Positions 17,464 to 24,405 of a stretch of 35,865 nt of DNA are shown piece by piece; position 1 is the first letter of the stretch, and every line of letters starts with the position of its first letter. Origin of the DNA: JBHIET01 sp046760785. Its GTDB lineage: Bacteria > Chloroflexota > Anaerolineae > B4-G1. The position numbers and the translations under genes are program-made. The stretch lies in NCBI GenBank assembly GCA_046760785.1, contig JBHIET010000028.1, positions 1-35,865 on the forward strand, read 5' to 3'. The notes under the pieces were generated by a model. It had not been told where the DNA came from and made no database searches. It was given only the letters and a program-made list of their open reading frames with translations.

Positions 17464-18497
17464 CGTTTCAGTTCCTCCTCGTTGAACCAGCAGGCATCGT
17501 CCTCAGCGGTGAGAGAGCCTGTCTTGGCGTAGACTCTACAGCGAGCCCCACCGCAAACGTAGCGGTAGTCACAACGCCCACACTTCCCTTCCAGCCTGTC
17601 CCTATCTCGCAGAACCTGAAAGACCTCCGAATTCCGCCAGATATCCACAAAACTCTGCTCGCGGATATCCCCGGCCTTTTCCTGAAGTACCATGCAAGGA
17701 TAGACCGTTCCCTCGTACAGAACGCAGCAATAGCGTATTCCAGCAGCACAGCAACTGCGGACAAACTTCATCAGTACCTCGTCCTCGGGCACGGTCTTCT
17801 CCACCTCTACCCATAACTGGGGGATGGCCACACAGCGATAGATCATCTCGTCCTCGGCCCGCTGGCGAGCGATGTATTCTCGCACAAAAGCGCGCCTTTC
17901 CTCGACCGCCATTTCAAATTCGGGGTTCTCCTCTCCTCGTCCCACGGGGATGTAGTCGAAGACCTCCACGGCCGTGGCTCCCCATTCCTTTGCTTTATCG
18001 GCGATGGCTCCCCACTGCTCCCAACGTCCATGGCGCAAGGTGGGCGCAATCTGAAAAGGAATGCCTGCCTGACGAACGTTCTCAACACCCCGTAGCGTCT
18101 GCTCCCAAACTCCCTCCACACCCCGGAAGGCATCGTGCGTTTCTGCATCGGCTCCATCCAGGCTGATGGCCAAAGCCTGGATGCCGGCTTCGACCAGCTT
18201 TGCTGCTACCTCATTGGTGATGAGAGTGCCGTTTGTCCCCATCACAGTAGTCAGACCCACACTCTGCGAGTGACGTACAAGCTCGAAAATGTCAGGACGC
18301 ATCAACGGTTCGCCTCCGTCCAATATGATAAGATGTGCTCCAGCTTCAGCGATTTGGCTGATCAACCGCTTGGCTTCGGTGGTATTCAGCTCCCTGGGAT
18401 GAGGTGAGTCTACTGACTGACTGTAGCAGTGCTTGCACTTTAGATTGCATTCTCTGGTCACAGCAAAACTAACCAACGTTGGCGCTGCGGTTTTCAT
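17460..18497 (-). CDS. Radical SAM protein with SPASM domain
   Basis: Radical S-adenosylmethionine enzyme of 345 aa. The 4Fe-4S motif is CNLKCKHC (residues ~15-22, CxxxCxxC), followed by DGGEPLMRPD, the SAM-binding GGE motif. The C-terminus has SPASM-type cysteines: a CC pair, YPCMV, then CGRCDYRYVCGGARC and a final Cys near ACWF, which would ligate auxiliary clusters. Such enzymes modify peptides (thioether, epimer, decarboxylation) or heme-like precursors; no precursor peptide is obvious next to it, though the Gly-rich Cys-containing DUF5320-like proteins of this operon are conceivable targets. ATG at 18497 follows GGAGTAGGAGC, 4 bp after the second MinD gene. Confidence 0.85.
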   Translation of the reverse strand: MKTAAPTLVSFAVTRECNLKCKHCYSQSVDSPHPRELNTTEAKRLISQIAEAGAHLIILDGGEPLMRPDIFELVRHSQSVGLTTVMGTNGTLITNEVAAKLVEAGIQALAISLDGADAETHDAFRGVEGVWEQTLRGVENVRQAGIPFQIAPTLRHGRWEQWGAIADKAKEWGATAVEVFDYIPVGRGEENPEFEMAVEERRAFVREYIARQRAEDEMIYRCVAIPQLWVEVEKTVPEDEVLMKFVRSCCAAGIRYCCVLYEGTVYPCMVLQEKAGDIREQSFVDIWRNSEVFQVLRDRDRLEGKCGRCDYRYVCGGARCRVYAKTGSLTAEDDACWFNEEELKR

Positions 18498-18501
18498 GCT
18501 C

Positions 18502-19515
18502 CTACTCCTCCTTAATGTTCTTGCCGATATGATCTGCGATTTGAAGATACAGTTGCCTGAATTGGGCTCGATACTCCGGCAACGTCTCCACCAGCGGCAT
18601 CCCCTCCGAATAAGCCTCGGCGATGCGCCGGTCCAGGGGGATGCGCATCAGGATGGGGATCCCTTCAGCGGCGCAGTAGTCGTCCACGCCCTGGTCCCCC
18701 ACCCCCTCCCGGTTGATCACCACGCCGACAGGCAGGCCTAACTCGTCGCGGGCCACCTCCACCGCCATCCGCAGGTCGTGCAGGCCGAAGGGGGTGGGCT
18801 CGGTGACCAGCAGCACGAAATCGGCCCCCCGCATCGCCTCCACGACGGGACAGGCGGTGCCCGGGGGCGCATCCAGGATGACGGAGCGATCGCCAGGTTC
18901 GGGTGGAATGACCCACTGCTTCAACTGGCGGATGATGGGGACGGCCATGGCCTCGCCCACGTTCATCGTCCCGTGGGCGAATTCGACCGCCCCCGTCTCC
19001 TCCGAAACGGAAGGGAATCTGGCCCACCCCCGCTCCATCGTGCCCATCACGTCCAACACCTCGTGGATCGCCCCCGTGGGACAGTTGAGCGTACAACTGC
19101 CGCAGCCGTGGCAAAGTTCGGGGAAGACGAGCACCTTTTGCACGACCACGGCGATGGCGTGGTACTGGCACACCTCAGCGCAGCGCCCGCAGTAGGTGCA
19201 CTTCTTCAGGTCCACCTCCGGGACCATCTGGCCCACCTCCCGGCGCTCCTGGATGGTTGGTCGGAGAAAGAGGGCGGCGTTGGGTTCCTCCACATCGCAG
19301 TCCAGGAACAGCGGACTAACAGGATTATCGGATAAATCCTGCCGATCCGCTGTCATATCCAACGCCGGACCGACGGCGACGGTGGTCTTGAGGAACGACG
19401 GATTGACAGGATTATCGGATAAATCCTGCCGATCCGCTGTTATACTCAACGCCAGACTGACGGCGACGGTGGTCTTGCCCGTGCCTCCCTTGCCGCTTGC
19501 CACTGTGACGATCAT
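18502..19515 (-). CDS. MinD-superfamily ferredoxin-ATPase with duplicated insert next to the P-loop
   Basis: Second MinD-type ATPase with a double 4Fe-4S insert, paralogous to the one at 16256. P-loop SGKGGTGKTT (7-16), LDCDVEEPN (~71-79), CxxCxxCxxxC at C106-C116 and C135-C145, and a Walker B-like ILDAPPGTACP. The odd part is residues 14-71: two 29-aa units, 23 of 29 identical, each running KTTVAV...ADRQDLSDNPV...FL, placed between the P-loop helix and the second strand where relatives have none. The start is taken as ATG 19515, behind GGAGGTGGGCCT and in ATGA overlap with the upstream metallo-beta-lactamase gene; 337 aa. Whether the ATPase still folds with this insert is unclear; the rest of the frame is intact, which argues for function. 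Confidence 0.87.
   Translation of the reverse strand: MIVTVASGKGGTGKTTVAVSLALSITADRQDLSDNPVNPSFLKTTVAVGPALDMTADRQDLSDNPVSPLFLDCDVEEPNAALFLRPTIQERREVGQMVPEVDLKKCTYCGRCAEVCQYHAIAVVVQKVLVFPELCHGCGSCTLNCPTGAIHEVLDVMGTMERGWARFPSVSEETGAVEFAHGTMNVGEAMAVPIIRQLKQWVIPPEPGDRSVILDAPPGTACPVVEAMRGADFVLLVTEPTPFGLHDLRMAVEVARDELGLPVGVVINREGVGDQGVDDYCAAEGIPILMRIPLDRRIAEAYSEGMPLVETLPEYRAQFRQLYLQIADHIGKNIKEE
19304..19477. repeat. 87-bp tandem repeat inside the MinD gene, containing an imperfect palindrome
   Basis: Units 19304-19390 and 19391-19477 are direct repeats of 87 bp (29 codons). Each includes the palindrome-like GGATTATCGGATAAATCC flanked by CAG/CTG-rich sequence, plus a copy of the P-loop helix codons. 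This looks like a dispersed palindromic element that entered the gene in frame and was then tandemly duplicated; differences between the units show that the event is not very recent. Confidence 0.85.
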
Positions 19516-20354
19516 AGGCCCACCTCCAGGTCGAGTTGCGTCCCTGCCGGGCAAGGACGCACGACGGACGGCCCGAGGGTCAGCGTCAGCGCGATGAAGG
19601 CTGTCTCGCCGGTACAGTGGTTCGGATAGACGCGCTGCACGGACTCCGTCTCCACCAGCACGTCGCCGGCGCGCCGCAGATAGTCCGGAGTGGCGCCGGT
19701 CAAGTGCAGGCCGCCAGCGATGACCGCGACAGGGCGCCCGAAGGTGCGCTGCACATGCTCCAGCGTGTTGAGCAGCCCCGCATGGCAGCAGCCACAGAGC
19801 AACGCCAGACGGTCACCCATCCCCAACACCAGCGCCATATCGTCCCGATAGGGATCGGCGACAAAGACGTCGCCATCGCGCACCAGGTGGTACTCGCTGC
19901 GGCCCTCCGGCTCTGGGCGCGGTGCGATCTCGCCCGTCGTCCAGACGCCCGGGATTACCTCCTGTGGCGCAGCGCTCAAGTGCAGCGCCAACCGGGCGGC
20001 CAACTCCTCCCTCGTCAGGGAAAGACCGACGCTCTGTGGCTTCCCCTCCCGCCGCGAGAACCGCTCGCGGAAGAAGTCAGGGTTGGCGCAGAGCGGGATG
20101 CCAGGGCGCAGATACTCAAGCAGCGGCGGCAGGCCGCCCGTATGGTCGTAGTGAGCGTGGCTGATAGCCAGCGCGTCTATCGTCGCCGGCTCCACGCCCA
20201 GCAACCCCAGATTGTGCAGCAGCACCGTGCCACTCTGGCCGATGTCAAAAAGCACACGCCCGGCCTCCGTCTCGATCAGGAACGCCAGCCCGTGCTCGCC
20301 CCAGAAGGGAGAACTGCGCTGCACAGCGTCGTCAACTACACAAGTCACGTTCAT
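19512..20354 (-). CDS. Metallo-beta-lactamase-fold hydrolase (dihydropterin synthase-like)
   Basis: 280-aa cytosolic MBL-fold protein of the group annotated as 7,8-dihydropterin-6-yl-methyl-aminobenzene 5'-phosphate synthase-like. The N-terminal strand pair and WGEHGLAFLIE segment (~18-28), the SHAHYDHTGG metal motif (~64-73), GCCHAGLLN with the next His, and GGLHLTG and NHCTGE near the end give a complete ligand set. The biochemical role of the group is unsettled; in this operon type it recurs beside ferredoxin-MinD ATPases. ATG at 20354 follows GGGAG; its stop overlaps the MinD start. A second, lipoprotein version occurs at 21299-22048. Confidence 0.82.
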   Translation of the reverse strand: MNVTCVVDDAVQRSSPFWGEHGLAFLIETEAGRVLFDIGQSGTVLLHNLGLLGVEPATIDALAISHAHYDHTGGLPPLLEYLRPGIPLCANPDFFRERFSRREGKPQSVGLSLTREELAARLALHLSAAPQEVIPGVWTTGEIAPRPEPEGRSEYHLVRDGDVFVADPYRDDMALVLGMGDRLALLCGCCHAGLLNTLEHVQRTFGRPVAVIAGGLHLTGATPDYLRRAGDVLVETESVQRVYPNHCTGETAFIALTLTLGPSVVRPCPAGTQLDLEVGL

Positions 20355-20391
20355 CGCTCGTCTCCCAGAAAGGCCCTTACCCTACCCTCAA

Positions 20392-20430
20392 CCCCCTCCC
20401 CTCTCCCAACTTTGGGGGAGGGGAGAGAGC
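20392..20430. repeat. GC-rich palindromic repeat (intergenic copy)
   Basis: The arm CCCCCTCCCCTCTCCCAA (20392-20409) is identical to one arm of the perfect palindrome inside hisH (34760-34777), followed by a near-complement rich in GGGGAGGGGAG. It lies in the 83-bp gap between the zinc-ribbon gene and the metallo-beta-lactamase gene and could fold in RNA, perhaps reducing readthrough. Confidence 0.75.
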
Positions 20431-20437
20431 TTACGGA

Positions 20438-20632
20438 TTACTCGCGTATCATCTGTGTGCCGCACTTGGGACACTTTTTCCGGTAGCAGGGCAAGCCCGC
20501 AGCGTGCGGCTCCCGATGCCCGCAGTTGGGGCAGACGCAGGTGCCACCGGGGCCAGCGGCCTGAGGACCGCCCATCCGGCCCGGCCCGCGCCCGCCGCCA
20601 CGACCGGCGCCTCTACCACTACCTCGACCCAT
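20438..20632 (-). CDS. Small Gly/Arg-rich zinc-ribbon protein
   Basis: 64-aa protein with a Gly/Arg-rich N-terminal half (about 30 residues, RGxGRG repeats) and a C-terminal four-Cys domain: CVCPNCGHREPHAAGLPCYR then CPKCG. The Cys pairs would bind zinc or an Fe-S centre. Similar small proteins sit beside Mrp/NifX genes in anaerobes, with unknown function. The ATG at 20632 is chosen because GGAGG lies 8 nt upstream; the upstream in-frame GTG overlaps that ribosome site. The Gly-rich N-terminus resembles that of the three DUF5320-like proteins at 25590-26603, hinting at a common binding partner. Confidence 0.75.
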   Translation of the reverse strand: MGRGSGRGAGRGGGRGPGRMGGPQAAGPGGTCVCPNCGHREPHAAGLPCYRKKCPKCGTQMIRE

Positions 20633-20656
20633 CTTACTCACCTCCTTTTTCTTTCT

Positions 20657-20893
20657 TTATCCACGCCAACACGCGCTTCCTTCAGAGCAGGGAGGCGCGT
20701 CGCAGCGCTCTTCCCGACCACAGCAGGTACGTCCCGCCTGCCGGGCCGTCCGCCCGCTCGAGATGAACGGGGCAGAGATTAACTTATCCAACGACGAACT
20801 ACCACAATGCGGGCAGGTGACGACCGTGCCGGCCCGCACCAGCGTCTCGAACGTCGTCTTGCAGTCACGACAACGATATTCGTAAACCGGCAT
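20657..20893 (-). CDS. FmdB-type zinc-ribbon protein
   Basis: 78-aa protein starting MPVYEYRCRDCKTTFE, the hallmark of the FmdB/CxxC_CxxC_SSSS family, with the second pair in TCPHCGSSSLDKLISAP; together they form a zinc ribbon. Family members are often linked to formamidase/amidase genes or to protein-quality functions but have no settled role. The C-terminal tail adds four or five more cysteines (TCCGREERC...PPC...C), an unusual extension that may bind another metal. The start at 20893 is preferred to an upstream in-frame Met because it gives the family N-terminus. It lies 8 bp after the OsmC-like gene. Confidence 0.75.
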   Translation of the reverse strand: MPVYEYRCRDCKTTFETLVRAGTVVTCPHCGSSSLDKLISAPFISSGRTARQAGRTCCGREERCDAPPCSEGSACWRG

Positions 20894-20901
20894 AGGGCCC
20901 C

Positions 20902-21297
20902 TCACTCCCCTGCGAATCGAATGATCATCTCCGGTGGACGCATGAGCGTGTTGACCAACGTGGCGTGTCGGGCCACTCCAACCAACCGCCGCTTCACGTC
21001 CTCTGGCGGCCGCGGCTCGATGTGGATCGTCGCCTCCATCGTGCCGACGCGGCGGGGACGCTCCAGTTCCTCGTACTCCAACTCCAGGCTCAGCCGCTCA
21101 AACGGGATGCCATGCAAGCGGCAGGAATTCGCCACAAACTCCAACAGGCAGGCCCCCATCGCCGCCGCAAATAACTGCGGCGCGCTCATCGCAGTGCCGC
21201 TGCCTCCGTCCTCCGGCGCGGCGTCCATCACCACTGAGTGATTCCCCGCCGTCGCCAGAAAGCGCAGGCCGTATATGTGTTGTACCGTGAGTTTCAT
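20902..21297 (-). CDS. OsmC/Ohr-family protein
   Basis: 131-aa protein of the OsmC family (thiol-dependent peroxide reductases and related proteins). The central helix with the first Cys is in AMGACLLEFVANSC (~47-60), where relatives have the pattern GxCxxxT; the second Cys of the active pair (usually ~60 residues later) is not obvious, since the later segment reads RHATLVNTLMRPPE. It therefore may not be a peroxidase and may belong to the YhfA-like branch. ATG at 21297 begins MKLTVQHIYGLRF, the usual N-terminus; the open frame upstream is not coding. Oxidant protection of the cluster-assembly proteins nearby is a reasonable inference. Confidence 0.75.
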   Translation of the reverse strand: MKLTVQHIYGLRFLATAGNHSVVMDAAPEDGGSGTAMSAPQLFAAAMGACLLEFVANSCRLHGIPFERLSLELEYEELERPRRVGTMEATIHIEPRPPEDVKRRLVGVARHATLVNTLMRPPEMIIRFAGE

Positions 21298-21298
21298 T

Positions 21299-22048
21299 CT
21301 ACCATCCCTCCGGGCCAATGGTGGCTGTCCATCCCACGCCGGCAGGGATGAAATCCGCGCCGAACGCATCCGCAAACATCTGCCGCGCCCGGTCGCCCGT
21401 GCAATGACACGGCGCTACCTTCCGCACGCCCAGGGCGCGAAAGTCGGCGATGATACGCTCGACCCGCCTCCCGCTTACGCCGCCCAGGTGAAAACCACCC
21501 AGCACCAGATATATTCCATCCTCACCGATCTGCCTGGCGTGGCGCACCATCTCAACGACGCCCGGGTGCGCGCAGCCGGTGATGACCACCAACCCCTCTT
21601 CTGTCTCCACCGCCAATGCTTGCTCGGCCAGGCCCCGGCCTACCTCGCCGGTGGTGTGGATGCCGGGCCGAATCTCCATCGGCTCGTGCACTTCGACCAG
21701 CCTGGTGAGTGAGCGCACATCCGCCTTGAAGCGCGAGGGGAATGAGCGGGGAACGTAGACCGTCGGACGGATGCCGGTGCCAAGCAGCGATCCCAGCCCC
21801 CCGGTGTGGTCGCCGTGGGCGTGGGAGAGCACGATCACGTCAATCGCCTGCGGGTCGAGGCCCAGCTTTGCCATGTTGCCCAGCAGCGTGGGCGCGCTGG
21901 CACCGGTGTCAAAGAGCACCGTCGCAGTCGGCGCAACCATCGGCCTGGGTGACGGGGTCGGCGTAGGCGGTGGTGCTGGCTCCACCCGCCCGCACCCCGC
22001 CACCAACAAGCCGGCTGTCGCCAGGAGCAGCAACCAACGCCCTCTCAT
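21299..22048 (-). CDS. Lipoprotein metallo-beta-lactamase-fold protein with shortened N-terminus
   Basis: 249-aa exported form of the MBL protein at 19512. Residues 1-19 are a lipoprotein signal with lipobox LLVAGC (C19), followed by a Pro/Thr linker (PPPTPTPSPRP). The MBL domain then starts directly at VLFDTGASAPTLLGNM; the first strands and GEHGLS-type segment of relatives (~30 residues) are missing. Metal ligands remain: SHAHGDHTGG, GCAHPGVVE, GGFHLGG and CHCTGD. It would sit on the outer face of the membrane. ATG at 22048 overlaps the ferredoxin stop. Loss of the first strands may disable it, or the linker may replace them; a fused deletion is likely. Confidence 0.72.
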   Translation of the reverse strand: MRGRWLLLLATAGLLVAGCGRVEPAPPPTPTPSPRPMVAPTATVLFDTGASAPTLLGNMAKLGLDPQAIDVIVLSHAHGDHTGGLGSLLGTGIRPTVYVPRSFPSRFKADVRSLTRLVEVHEPMEIRPGIHTTGEVGRGLAEQALAVETEEGLVVITGCAHPGVVEMVRHARQIGEDGIYLVLGGFHLGGVSGRRVERIIADFRALGVRKVAPCHCTGDRARQMFADAFGADFIPAGVGWTATIGPEGW

Positions 22049-22515
22049 CCGCCCCGTCCCCGACGGCGTACCCGCCGCCCCCCACCCATCCCCTCTCCGG
22101 CAGGCGACGGGGTTTCCGCCGCGCTCCCTCGCGCCATCCGTGAGGGGGAACTGCCTCCGCTCAGTCTCCGCATCAGCCAGCGGCCCGCAGCTCGCACCAG
22201 CCTGCCGGCGGCCCGCATTAGCAGCCCCGTCCCCGCGGCGGCGACCGCCGCCCCGGCCGTCTCCACGAGTGGGCTTGGCCGGTAGAGTGTGGGAGCGGGC
22301 CGCTCCGGGACAGGGACCAGCTCTCCCTGGATCGCCGGCTGGATGGCCCCCTCAGGGCATTGCTCGATGCAGACCCCACAGCCGGTGCATGCCGCCTCGT
22401 CCACGCGGGCTTTGCCCTCTACAAGTCCGATGGCCCCGGTGGGGCACACCGGGACACAAGCCCCACAGCCCGTACAGCGGCCCGCGTCCACCCATATCGT
22501 CTGCTTGTCTTTCAT
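22045..22515 (-). CDS. Two-cluster 4Fe-4S ferredoxin with C-terminal extension
   Basis: 156-aa protein. Residues ~14-66 hold two 4Fe-4S motifs, CTGCGACVPVCP and CTGCGVCIEQCP, of the bacterial ferredoxin type. A ~90-residue tail follows, with an Ala/Gly-rich amphipathic or membrane-touching helix (ETAGAAVAAAGTGLLMRAAG) and a basic end. The last ~25 residues (PSPAGEGMGGGRR and after) look like readthrough of a dispersed repeat. The start is ATG 22515, in ATGA overlap with the radical SAM gene, so the ferredoxin is an obvious electron donor to that enzyme. Its own stop overlaps the lipoprotein gene. Confidence 0.82.
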   Translation of the reverse strand: MKDKQTIWVDAGRCTGCGACVPVCPTGAIGLVEGKARVDEAACTGCGVCIEQCPEGAIQPAIQGELVPVPERPAPTLYRPSPLVETAGAAVAAAGTGLLMRAAGRLVRAAGRWLMRRLSGGSSPSRMARGSAAETPSPAGEGMGGGRRVRRRGRGG

Positions 22516-23447
22516 CTCAGTCTCCTCACGTAGAACTTGCGCCCATCGTACTCGGTCTCGACCAGTTGCCCCCGCGCGATCAACTCTCGCACGACCGGCC
22601 AACCGGCTCCGGCCCGCGCCAGAAAATCGCCCACCGCTTCCTCCCGCATCGGATGCACGCTGGTGATGCTCAACAGGTCCTCTTCGACGTTGCCCGTGAA
22701 GGCGAAAGCGTTGCCTTCGTAGTCAATCAGGTACTCGACCCGCGTCACACCGGCGTTGAAAACCTGGTGGGCGCGGACGATGGCCTCCTCATCGGGAGGG
22801 CACACCCACTCCTCCGCCGGGGGCCGGATGGGGATCGAAATGTAGGCTACATCGGGCTGCAAGCGGGCCAGAAAATCGGCTACCTCACCACTGGAAGTGT
22901 CGTCATCGTTGACCCCCGCGACGAGCATCGTCTCGGTCACCAGTTTCCCCCGGTACCCCTGTGCAAATTCGAGTATCCCGTCCAAAATCGCATCCAGTTT
23001 CAGCGAACCGTGAGGCCGGTCAACCTGATGCCAGACCTCTTCCCGCGTAGAGTCCACCTTGAGCGAGACCCAGTCCGCCTGCGCCAGAGCCGCCCGCACG
23101 TCGGCATGCCATAGGAGGGAGCTGTTGGTGATGACAGCGATCTTGACCCCCAACGATCGCAGCAGCGCAACCTCACTCCCCAGGTTGGCGTCCAGCGTCG
23201 GCTCGCCGTCAGGCACAAAGGTGAGATAGTCAATGGACTCCCCGGCCTCCTGCGCCTGCGCGACCTTTTCCCGGACGGCCCGGGCGACCTGCTCCGGCTC
23301 GCAGAACGATTGACGGTCCACCTGCATCTTGATGGTGCGCCCCAACTGGCAGTAGACGCAGGAGTAGGTGCAGATTTTGGGCGGGATGTTGTTGACACCC
23401 AAACTGCGTCCCAGCCGTCTGGATGGAACGGGGCCGAAGGCAATCAT
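22512..23447 (-). CDS. Radical SAM protein (TYW1/COG0731-like)
   Basis: 311-aa radical SAM enzyme with the start MIAFGPVPSRRLGRSLGVN, cluster motif CTYSCVYCQLG (~27-37, CxxxCxxC) and FVPDGEPTLD (SAM-binding GE motif). This subgroup is related to wybutosine-type radical SAM enzymes but in bacteria has no assigned substrate; it recurs next to MinD/NifX clusters. The C-terminal ~80 residues form a winged-helix-like part (GDFLARAGAGWPVVRELIARG). ATG at 23447 follows GAGGTTGAC. The downstream ferredoxin overlaps by 4 bp. Functionally it could build or transfer a small carbon or sulfur unit for a metal cofactor, as NifB does; that is inference. Confidence 0.82.
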   Translation of the reverse strand: MIAFGPVPSRRLGRSLGVNNIPPKICTYSCVYCQLGRTIKMQVDRQSFCEPEQVARAVREKVAQAQEAGESIDYLTFVPDGEPTLDANLGSEVALLRSLGVKIAVITNSSLLWHADVRAALAQADWVSLKVDSTREEVWHQVDRPHGSLKLDAILDGILEFAQGYRGKLVTETMLVAGVNDDDTSSGEVADFLARLQPDVAYISIPIRPPAEEWVCPPDEEAIVRAHQVFNAGVTRVEYLIDYEGNAFAFTGNVEEDLLSITSVHPMREEAVGDFLARAGAGWPVVRELIARGQLVETEYDGRKFYVRRLR

Positions 23448-23503
23448 ACGTCAACCTCTTTATCCCCGCCTGGCGAAAGAACGCCGGCGCGTGCGGTTAG
23501 ACC

Positions 23504-23662
23504 TCATCCTTTGGCGTAAACAAGACCCGGCGTGCATTCAGAAAACCGGTCTCCATCAGACTGCTGAAGCATCGCCGGCGGCACCGAATGGGCTGGCCAT
23601 CGGCTCTTCAATTCCTCTATCTGCCTCTCCAGATCCCTCACTCCATCGGTCTTGGTATCCAT
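23504..23662 (-). CDS. Small 'RWPAHSVPPAMLQQ' protein, probably with altered C-terminus
   Basis: A 52-aa open frame reading MDTKTDGVRDLERQIEEL then KSRWPAHSVPPAMLQQ. This sequence, as I recall it, is the signature of a family of ~45-60-aa coiled-coil proteins of anaerobes encoded near Mrp/NifX genes; relatives continue after MLQQ with a Leu/Glu-rich helix. Here the tail (SDGDRFSECTPGLVYAKG) does not continue that way and overlaps a degenerate palindromic repeat (23523-23554), so the end is probably altered by insertion or frameshift. GGGAGG precedes the ATG. It overlaps the extended tail of the MobB/methyltransferase frame, which supports ending that gene at 23666. Confidence 0.6.
   Translation of the reverse strand: MDTKTDGVRDLERQIEELKSRWPAHSVPPAMLQQSDGDRFSECTPGLVYAKG
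23523..23554. repeat. Degenerate copy of the AGAAACC palindromic repeat
   Basis: AGACCCGG and AAAACCGGTCTCC face each other around GTGCATTCAG, resembling the better copies at 4514-4547 and 24370-24405. It overlaps the 3' end of the small RWPAHSVPP gene. Similarity is weak, so membership is tentative. Confidence 0.4.
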
Positions 23663-24353
23663 CTTTCAAACCTCCCGCTGCTTTTCTGCCGCCAGCAGCC
23701 GCACATAGGCCAAAGTAGTAGTTGTGGGCACGAAAATCGCCAAAGCCCTGCTCCCGCAAGACCGCCCGCCAATCGCGGCGCACGAAATCGGTCGCCAGCG
23801 GACACTCCAGGCGCTGGAAGGCGACCCCCACCGGCCAAAAGGCCCGCTCCGGATCAAACTCGTCGTAGTCCAAGATGAGGAACCGTCCGCCAGGACGGAG
23901 CGCCTGATAGGCGTTGCCCACGATGCGCAGCCGATCCTCCTGGACAAAACCGTGCAGCACGAACGAGATGAAAACCCTGTCGGCGCAGATAGCCAGACCA
24001 TCAAGTAGGTCCTCGTCGTCCGGCTCTCCTCGCAGACAGACGATCTTGGGAAAGGTCTTCTCCGCCTTGAAGCCCTCGACGAGGATGAACTCCGCTTCCA
24101 AGTAGGGGATGATGCCCTCCAGGCTCAGCGGCTTTTTCCACAAGATCGCCGCCTCGTGCAACGAGATAAACCCCACTTGACCGGCAACCTCACTCAGCAA
24201 GGCAGTATCTTTCTCCGGCAGGTCCAGGCGGTGAGATGAATGCCTGATCACGGCCACCTCGTAGCCCCTGCCGGTCAACTCGCGGGCCAGCGCATAGGCC
24301 AGCGTCGTCTTGCCGCTGTCTTTGTAACCGACGATACCAAAGACTTGGGGCAA
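23556..24353 (-). CDS. Chimera of MobB-like GTPase and C-terminal half of a UbiE-like methyltransferase, frameshifted near the end
   Basis: Residues 1-~124 match MobB, the GTP-binding protein of molybdopterin-guanine dinucleotide synthesis: P-loop GYKDSGKTT (9-17), IRHSSHRLD (36-44) and ILVEGFKAEKTFPKIV (~90-105). From ~125 the sequence changes without a break to DRVFISFVLHG...ALRPGGRFLILDYDEFD, the second half of a class I SAM-dependent methyltransferase; its SAM-binding first half is absent. A one-base shift at 23707-23710 (an extra C in TTTGGCC) would give the natural-looking end YVRLLAAEKQREV with stop at 23666; the uninterrupted frame instead runs to 23556 in unrelated sequence. Start is TTG at 24353. 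MobB function could remain; methyltransferase activity should not. It may be a deletion fusion of two former neighbours. Confidence 0.72.
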   Translation of the reverse strand: MPQVFGIVGYKDSGKTTLAYALARELTGRGYEVAVIRHSSHRLDLPEKDTALLSEVAGQVGFISLHEAAILWKKPLSLEGIIPYLEAEFILVEGFKAEKTFPKIVCLRGEPDDEDLLDGLAICADRVFISFVLHGFVQEDRLRIVGNAYQALRPGGRFLILDYDEFDPERAFWPVGVAFQRLECPLATDFVRRDWRAVLREQGFGDFRAHNYYFGLCAAAGGRKAAGGLKDGYQDRWSEGSGEADRGIEEPMASPFGAAGDASAV

Positions 24354-24369
24354 CCTATTCCTACAGACG

Positions 24370-24405
24370 AGAAACCAGGTTTTTCAGAAAAAAAACCCGG
24401 TTTCT
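24370..24405. repeat. Palindromic repeat, intergenic copy (AGAAACC family)
   Basis: AGAAACCAGG and CCCGGTTTCT pair across an A-rich centre. On the minus strand the stem begins right after the stop of the NifX-like gene and contains a run of eight T, so it may also act as a weak terminator. Same family as the copies inside the molybdoenzyme gene. Confidence 0.75.

Noticed and set aside
21771..23114. 447-codon plus-strand open frame
   Set aside because: Proline/arginine-rich nonsense antisense to the ferredoxin, radical SAM and lipoprotein genes, all of which are well supported.
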